A DNA stretch of 10,035 nt from an uncultured Flavobacteriales bacterium (GTDB lineage Bacteria > Bacteroidota > Bacteroidia > Palsa-965), in contig CAMLEF010000153.1 in the NCBI GenBank assembly GCA_946478675.1, forward strand, positions 1 to 10,035, read 5' to 3'. Under the pieces are notes generated by a model. It was not told the DNA's origin. It searched no databases and saw nothing but the letters and a program-made list of their open reading frames with translations. This document shows positions 7,265 to 10,035 of this stretch, piece after piece (the stretch's first letter is position 1; each line of letters starts with the position of its first letter). The translations under genes and the position numbers were made by a program.

Positions 7265-7345
7265 GGGTTGGTTAATTTGGATAGTTGGTATGGATCTAAG
7301 CCGACAACCGAACCAACTCTACCAACCATCCAACCCAACCAACCA
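7265..7345. repeat. Imperfect inverted repeat built from GGTTGG words
   Basis: The left arm (7266-7295) reads GGTTGGTT then TTTGGATAGTTGGTATGG. The right arm (about 7316-7345) is its imperfect complement, made of CCAACC words. About 20 bases lie between the arms. It fills most of the 97-base gap between cysS and the M28 gene and ends seven bases before the M28 ATG. A transcript running through from cysS could therefore fold here and affect translation of the next gene. That effect is an inference. Confidence 0.75.
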
Positions 7346-7351
7346 CTCCGC

Positions 7352-8344
7352 ATGAAACGCGTCCTCTTCTTCGCAGCTGTTACCGCTCTTTTCCTCGGCA
7401 GCTGTACGAATGAAAACAACGAACACGGCAACACGCCCGATACGCCGCAGGTGGAAACGCCGAAGAAGCCGCGCATCAAAGGCCCGGATTTCAATGCGGA
7501 TTCCGCTTACGCGCACATCAAAACGCAGGTGGCGTTCGGCCCGCGCATTCCCGGTTCCAAGCCGCATGCCGCCTGCGCCGATTTTATGGTGGCGAAGCTG
7601 AAAAGCTACGGCCTCGATGTACAGCTGCAAACCACGGCCGCAACGTTCCGCGGTACGATGGTGACGATGAAAAACATTTTCGCGCAGTACAAGCCCGAGC
7701 GCAAGGATCGTGTGCTGCTGCTCGCGCATTGGGACACGCGCCCCGTGGCGGATGAAGATGACGTCGACAAAGACAAACCGTTCGATGGCGCGGATGACGG
7801 CGGAAGCGGTGCAGCGGTGTTGCTCGAGATGGCGCGCGTGCTGCAGCAGCAGGATCCGAACATCGGCGTCGATTTGTTGCTCGTTGATGCGGAAGACGGC
7901 GGCGATAACGGCGGCCCGAGCGACGGATGGTGCCTCGGATCGCAGTATTGGGCGAACAACAAACCGAAAGATTACCAGCCGCGTTACGCCATTCTCCTCG
8001 ATATGGTCGGCGGAAAAAATCCGCAGTTCCCGCGCGAAGGAACCGGTGTGCATTTTGCGCCGGAAGTCGTGGAGAAAGTCTGGGATGCGGCGGCGAAACT
8101 CGGTTACGGCAACGTATTCATCAATGACATCACCGGCGAAACCACGGACGACCATTTGTTCATCAACCAGTACGCGCGCATTCCCGCGATCGACATCGTG
8201 CATTATAACATGCAGACCCTATCGTACCCGTCCTGGCACCATCGTCACAGCGACAACATGGACGTCATCGATCCGAACACGCTGAAGATGGTCGGAACGG
8301 TGCTGGTGGATGTGCTCTACAATGAGATGCCGGCAGTAAAATGA
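7352..8344 (+). CDS. M28-family lipoprotein, glutaminyl cyclase-like zinc peptidase
   Basis: The 330-residue protein begins with a lipoprotein signal: MKRVLFFAAVTALFLGSC, lipobox LGSC, lipidated Cys18. It is therefore envelope-anchored. The mature part is an M28 (aminopeptidase S/glutaminyl-peptide cyclotransferase) fold. It has AHWDTRP (125-131), GADDGGSGAAVLLEMARVL (146-164) with the metal Asp (148/149), LLVDAEDGG (176-184) with the catalytic Glu181, LLDMVGG (215-221), TTDDHLFI (264-271), and HHRHSDNMD (296-304) supplying a zinc-ligand His. The order and spacing resemble glutaminyl cyclases, which form N-terminal pyroglutamate on exported proteins. An aminopeptidase cannot be excluded from sequence alone. 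I chose the ATG at 7352: the frame is open from 7268, but those 28 extra residues come from the upstream repeat and would bury the signal peptide. Confidence 0.88.
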   Translation: MKRVLFFAAVTALFLGSCTNENNEHGNTPDTPQVETPKKPRIKGPDFNADSAYAHIKTQVAFGPRIPGSKPHAACADFMVAKLKSYGLDVQLQTTAATFRGTMVTMKNIFAQYKPERKDRVLLLAHWDTRPVADEDDVDKDKPFDGADDGGSGAAVLLEMARVLQQQDPNIGVDLLLVDAEDGGDNGGPSDGWCLGSQYWANNKPKDYQPRYAILLDMVGGKNPQFPREGTGVHFAPEVVEKVWDAAAKLGYGNVFINDITGETTDDHLFINQYARIPAIDIVHYNMQTLSYPSWHHRHSDNMDVIDPNTLKMVGTVLVDVLYNEMPAVK

Positions 8345-8369
8345 CCGGCAGAATTTTCGTTGAACAAAA

Positions 8370-8434
8370 TTGAACCACAATAGGCACATAGATCTCATAG
8401 CACTATTGTGTCCTATGTTTCTATTGTGGTTCAA
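8370..8434. repeat. Inverted repeat built from CACAATAG and CACATAG words
   Basis: Two 22-base arms (8370-8391 and 8413-8434) are reverse complements at 20 of 22 positions; the mismatches are adjacent, GC on one side against TT on the other. The left arm begins TTGAACCACAATAG. The 21-base centre itself contains another CTATTGTG copy (8403-8410). It starts 26 bases after the M28 stop codon and has no T-run after it. The remaining gap sequence, 8435-8596, shows no gene that I can support. Confidence 0.85.
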
Positions 8435-8596
8435 TAAAGGTGCTTCATGCTGCCAACCTCCTCCTATACAGGAAGAATTTTCTCTTAAAGTCCTGGGGTT
8501 CATTGCCCGGTTACAAAAACCGCCCATTATTCACCGCCGGCTTATCAACACCTGCGGTGCACTTTTCAACATTTCGCCGGAGATATTCACACCGTC

Positions 8597-8627
8597 TTTG
8601 ATTTCACCGCGGGCTGGCCTTTCTTTG
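8597..8627 (+). promoter_or_regulatory. Candidate promoter: TTTG, 19-base spacer, TTTCTTTG
   Basis: TTTG at 8597-8600 and TTTCTTTG at 8620-8627 are separated by 19 bases. This fits the Bacteroidota -33/-7 layout (TTTG and TAnnTTTG) with one mismatch in the -7 box. It ends 18 bases before the ATG at 8646. It is the only place in the window where both boxes appear with this spacing. Confidence 0.5.
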
Positions 8628-8645
8628 GGTTCCTGACTAAAAGAA

Positions 8646-9224
8646 ATGAAAAAAGCCCTCTCCCTCATTCTTCTTTTCACCGCTGGAATGGTCATGTCCC
8701 TCCACGCGGAGCTCGTATGGAAAACCGGGTACATCATCCTGAATTCCGGCGATTCCATTAAAGGTGATATTCGTGTCAACACGAAAAAGGACCTGCCGCT
8801 TTTCCAGAAAGTCGCACTGAAGCAGGGCGAATCCTCCAAGACGTACAAGCCGGAACAGGTAAAAGAGTACGGTTTTGAAAACAACCGTTTCCTCTCCCGC
8901 AAAGTCGACGGCGAACAGCAGTTCCTCAAAGTGATCTCTTACGGCCGCATCATCCTGTTCGAGCTCCAGTTCGAAATGCAGCGCGGTGACGAGATGATCG
9001 TCGACAAAGATTATTACATGGAGAAAAACGACGGTTCCGGCTCCGTGGAGAAAGTGAAAAAATTCAAGAAGGTTGTTGCCGAGCTGATGTCGGATAATTC
9101 CGATCTCGTGCAGCGCGTTCAGAACGAGGATAAGAAATACGAAGTTGCAGACATGCAGCAGGTCGTAGAAGAATACAACACCTGGTACGAACAGCAGAAC
9201 GGCTCCTATCAGGGCTCTCGTTAA
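8646..9224 (+). CDS. Exported protein of unknown function, 192 residues
   Basis: I do not recognise a named family. The protein has a Sec signal peptide (MKKALSLILLFTAGMVMSLHA, probable cut after residue 21) and a short mature part without membrane segments. The mature N-terminus, LVWKTGYIILNSGDSIKGDI (23-42), has the look of a beta-strand-rich exported Bacteroidota protein in which a 'G-x-I-x-L-x-x-GD-x-I-x-G' stretch opens the domain. The middle (66-115) reads as alternating strands (YKPEQVKEYGF, FLKVISYGRIILFELQFEM). The C-terminal third is highly charged and probably helical (VEKVKKFKKVVAELMSD, 134-150), ending in a Gln/Glu-rich tail. It has its own likely promoter, and a strong hairpin lies 30 bases after the stop. 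Its role is unknown. Confidence 0.75.
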   Translation: MKKALSLILLFTAGMVMSLHAELVWKTGYIILNSGDSIKGDIRVNTKKDLPLFQKVALKQGESSKTYKPEQVKEYGFENNRFLSRKVDGEQQFLKVISYGRIILFELQFEMQRGDEMIVDKDYYMEKNDGSGSVEKVKKFKKVVAELMSDNSDLVQRVQNEDKKYEVADMQQVVEEYNTWYEQQNGSYQGSR

Positions 9225-9253
9225 AAGTTTCCCTTAGTAGTAGTTTCCGCCGA

Positions 9254-9283
9254 CGGCCCTGTTACAGCAATGTGACAGGGCCG
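9254..9283. other. 13-bp hairpin with GCAA tetraloop, possible terminator stem
   Basis: CGGCCCTGTTACA (9254-9266) and TGTGACAGGGCCG (9271-9283) pair fully, with one T-G pair, around GCAA, a GNRA-type tetraloop on the plus strand. It lies 30 bases after the stop at 9224, the right place for a terminator stem, but no T-run follows directly. The nearest one (T8 at 9316-9323) is 33 bases further on. The hairpin ends exactly where the next inverted repeat begins. Confidence 0.75.
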
Positions 9284-9366
9284 CCTGGTATAAAGCAGGT
9301 GGAGACGCGATGGGCTTTTTTTTCCGAATGAAATTTTGTGCCGCGTCTCCACCGCTTTATACCAGG
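9284..9366. repeat. Near-perfect 25/26-base inverted repeat with 32-base centre
   Basis: The left arm (9284-9309) starts CCTGGTATAAAGCAGGTGG and the right arm (9342-9366) ends CCACCGCTTTATACCAGG. They are exact reverse complements except for one extra A in the left arm (within GCAGG). The centre (9310-9341) holds a run of eight Ts. Unlike the other inverted repeats here, the arms are not made of a repeated word. I see no target-site duplication at its edges. It could be a small mobile-element relic, a structured RNA or a protein-binding palindrome. The rest of the 312-base gap (9367-9500) is AT-rich, with a short direct repeat GGAAATTT(T)CTGT at 9378 and 9397, and no gene seen. Confidence 0.9.
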
Positions 9367-9500
9367 GTTCGTCGTCAGGAAATTTTCTGTTATGCTGGAA
9401 ATTTCTGTGGAGATAAATCCTTGTAGTATTGCGGTGAAAATGAGCAACTATTTTTAAGCTGCACCTGCTTGTTTTCCGAGGGATTCTGCGGCTTTGTAGC

Positions 9501-9508
9501 TATCTTTA
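9501..9508 (+). promoter_or_regulatory. Possible -7 box (TATCTTTA) for polA
   Basis: TATCTTTA differs from TAnnTTTG only in the last base and ends 28 bases before the polA ATG. No convincing -33 box is seen. Confidence 0.35.
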
Positions 9509-9536
9509 TTCCTCATTTTCCACCCGCATTTTCCCA

Positions 9537-10035
9537 ATGAACAAGAAGCTTTTTCTCCTCGACGCTTACGCGCTGATCTATCGCTCTTATTTTGCTTTTG
9601 CCAATAACCCGCGCATCAGTTCCAAAGGCCTGAATACGTCGGCCATCTTCGGCTTTACCAACACGCTGCTGGAGATCATCAAGAAAGAACAGCCCACGCA
9701 CCTGGCCGTCGTGTTCGATACCGCCGAGCCGACGCATCGCCATACGGAATTCACCGAATACAAAGCCAACCGCGAAGAGATGCCGGAAGATCTTGCGAAA
9801 GCGATCCCGTACATCTACCAGCTCCTCGACTCGCTCAACATTCCTGCGCTCGAGTCCGACGGCTTCGAAGCGGACGACGTGATCGGAACGCTCGCGAAAA
9901 AAGCGGAACAGCACGGCTTCCTCACGTACATGATGACGCCGGATAAAGATTACGGCCAACTCGTTTCGGAAAATATTTTCATTTACAAGCCCGGGTACAA
10001 AGGCGGCCCCGCTGAAAAGCTCGGCGTGAAAGATA
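9537..10035 (+). CDS. polA: DNA polymerase I, N-terminal 5'-nuclease part (partial)
   Basis: Pol I fills gaps and removes RNA primers during replication and repair. Only 166 residues are inside the window; the frame runs off the right edge. They belong to the N-terminal 5'-3' exonuclease (FEN-like) domain: LFLLDAYALIYRSYFAF (5-21) with the first metal Asp9, VVFDTAEPTHRHTEFTEYKA (59-78) with Asp62 and the basic arch-side region, SDGFEADDVIGTLA (112-125) with the Glu/Asp metal cluster, and TPDKDYGQLV (138-147) with two further Asp residues. The polymerase domain, and whether the 3'-5' exonuclease is intact, cannot be judged here. The ATG at 9537 gives the normal family start (MNKKLFLLDA). A stand-alone exonuclease IX-type protein is possible but less likely, given the full match to the Pol I N-terminus. 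Confidence 0.93.
   Translation, partial: MNKKLFLLDAYALIYRSYFAFANNPRISSKGLNTSAIFGFTNTLLEIIKKEQPTHLAVVFDTAEPTHRHTEFTEYKANREEMPEDLAKAIPYIYQLLDSLNIPALESDGFEADDVIGTLAKKAEQHGFLTYMMTPDKDYGQLVSENIFIYKPGYKGGPAEKLGVKD

Noticed and set aside
7319..8203. 294-codon minus-strand frame opposite the M28 gene
   Set aside because: Antisense shadow of a gene with clear catalytic motifs; no plausible start region, since the frame opens inside the M28 coding sequence.
8370..8636. 88-codon plus-strand frame after the M28 gene
   Set aside because: It begins inside the CACAATAG inverted repeat, has no family resemblance and ends within the promoter of the next gene.
9284..9366. Terminal inverted repeats of an insertion sequence
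   Set aside because: The element is only 83 bases, holds no coding frame and shows no target-site duplication; a relic remains possible but is not supported by this window alone.

Overview
The window looks like a chromosomal core region of a moderately GC-rich Bacteroidota bacterium, most likely in the Chitinophagales/Chitinophagaceae. Four things point there: the short-chain (SDR-type) L-threonine dehydrogenase, the Bacteroidota form of homogentisate dioxygenase, candidate -7 promoter boxes matching TAnnTTTG (the Bacteroidota sigma-A consensus) just upstream of several starts, and the near absence of Shine-Dalgarno sequences. The taxonomic call is an inference from protein and promoter style; no rRNA is present.

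Layout, left to right. Minus strand: a partial homogentisate 1,2-dioxygenase (1-744, its C-terminus is off the left edge) and, upstream of it, trhO (1007-2041), which encodes a rhodanese-type tRNA U34 hydroxylase. A long imperfect palindrome (815-1010) separates them. A gene-free divergent region (2042-2466) carries degenerate GC-rich tandem repeats. Plus strand from there on: NAD-dependent L-threonine 3-dehydrogenase (2467-3423); two tandem paralogous exported MORN-type repeat proteins (3628-4509 and 4635-5498), each with a convincing intrinsic terminator; cysS (5722-7254); a lipoprotein of the M28 / glutaminyl cyclase-like peptidase family (7352-8344); a small exported protein of unknown function (8646-9224); and the 5' end of polA (9537 onward, cut by the right edge).

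The genes do not form one pathway. Two are amino-acid catabolism enzymes (homogentisate and threonine breakdown), three serve information processing (TrhO, CysRS, Pol I), and four are exported or envelope proteins. Most appear to be separate transcription units. The possible exception is cysS plus the M28 gene, which are only 97 bases apart.

The unusual part is between the genes. Four intergenic gaps each hold an imperfect inverted repeat whose arms are built from a short word repeated a few times. The words differ at each site: GTGCTAAT plus GATTGAA, CATTCGG, GGTTGG, and CACAATAG/CACATAG. The architecture is shared but the sequence is not. A fifth structure, upstream of polA, is of another kind: a 13-bp hairpin with a GCAA tetraloop that directly abuts a nearly perfect 25/26-base inverted repeat. 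The tandem MORN-repeat pair, with a strictly conserved core but a replaced linker, is the most interesting coding feature.
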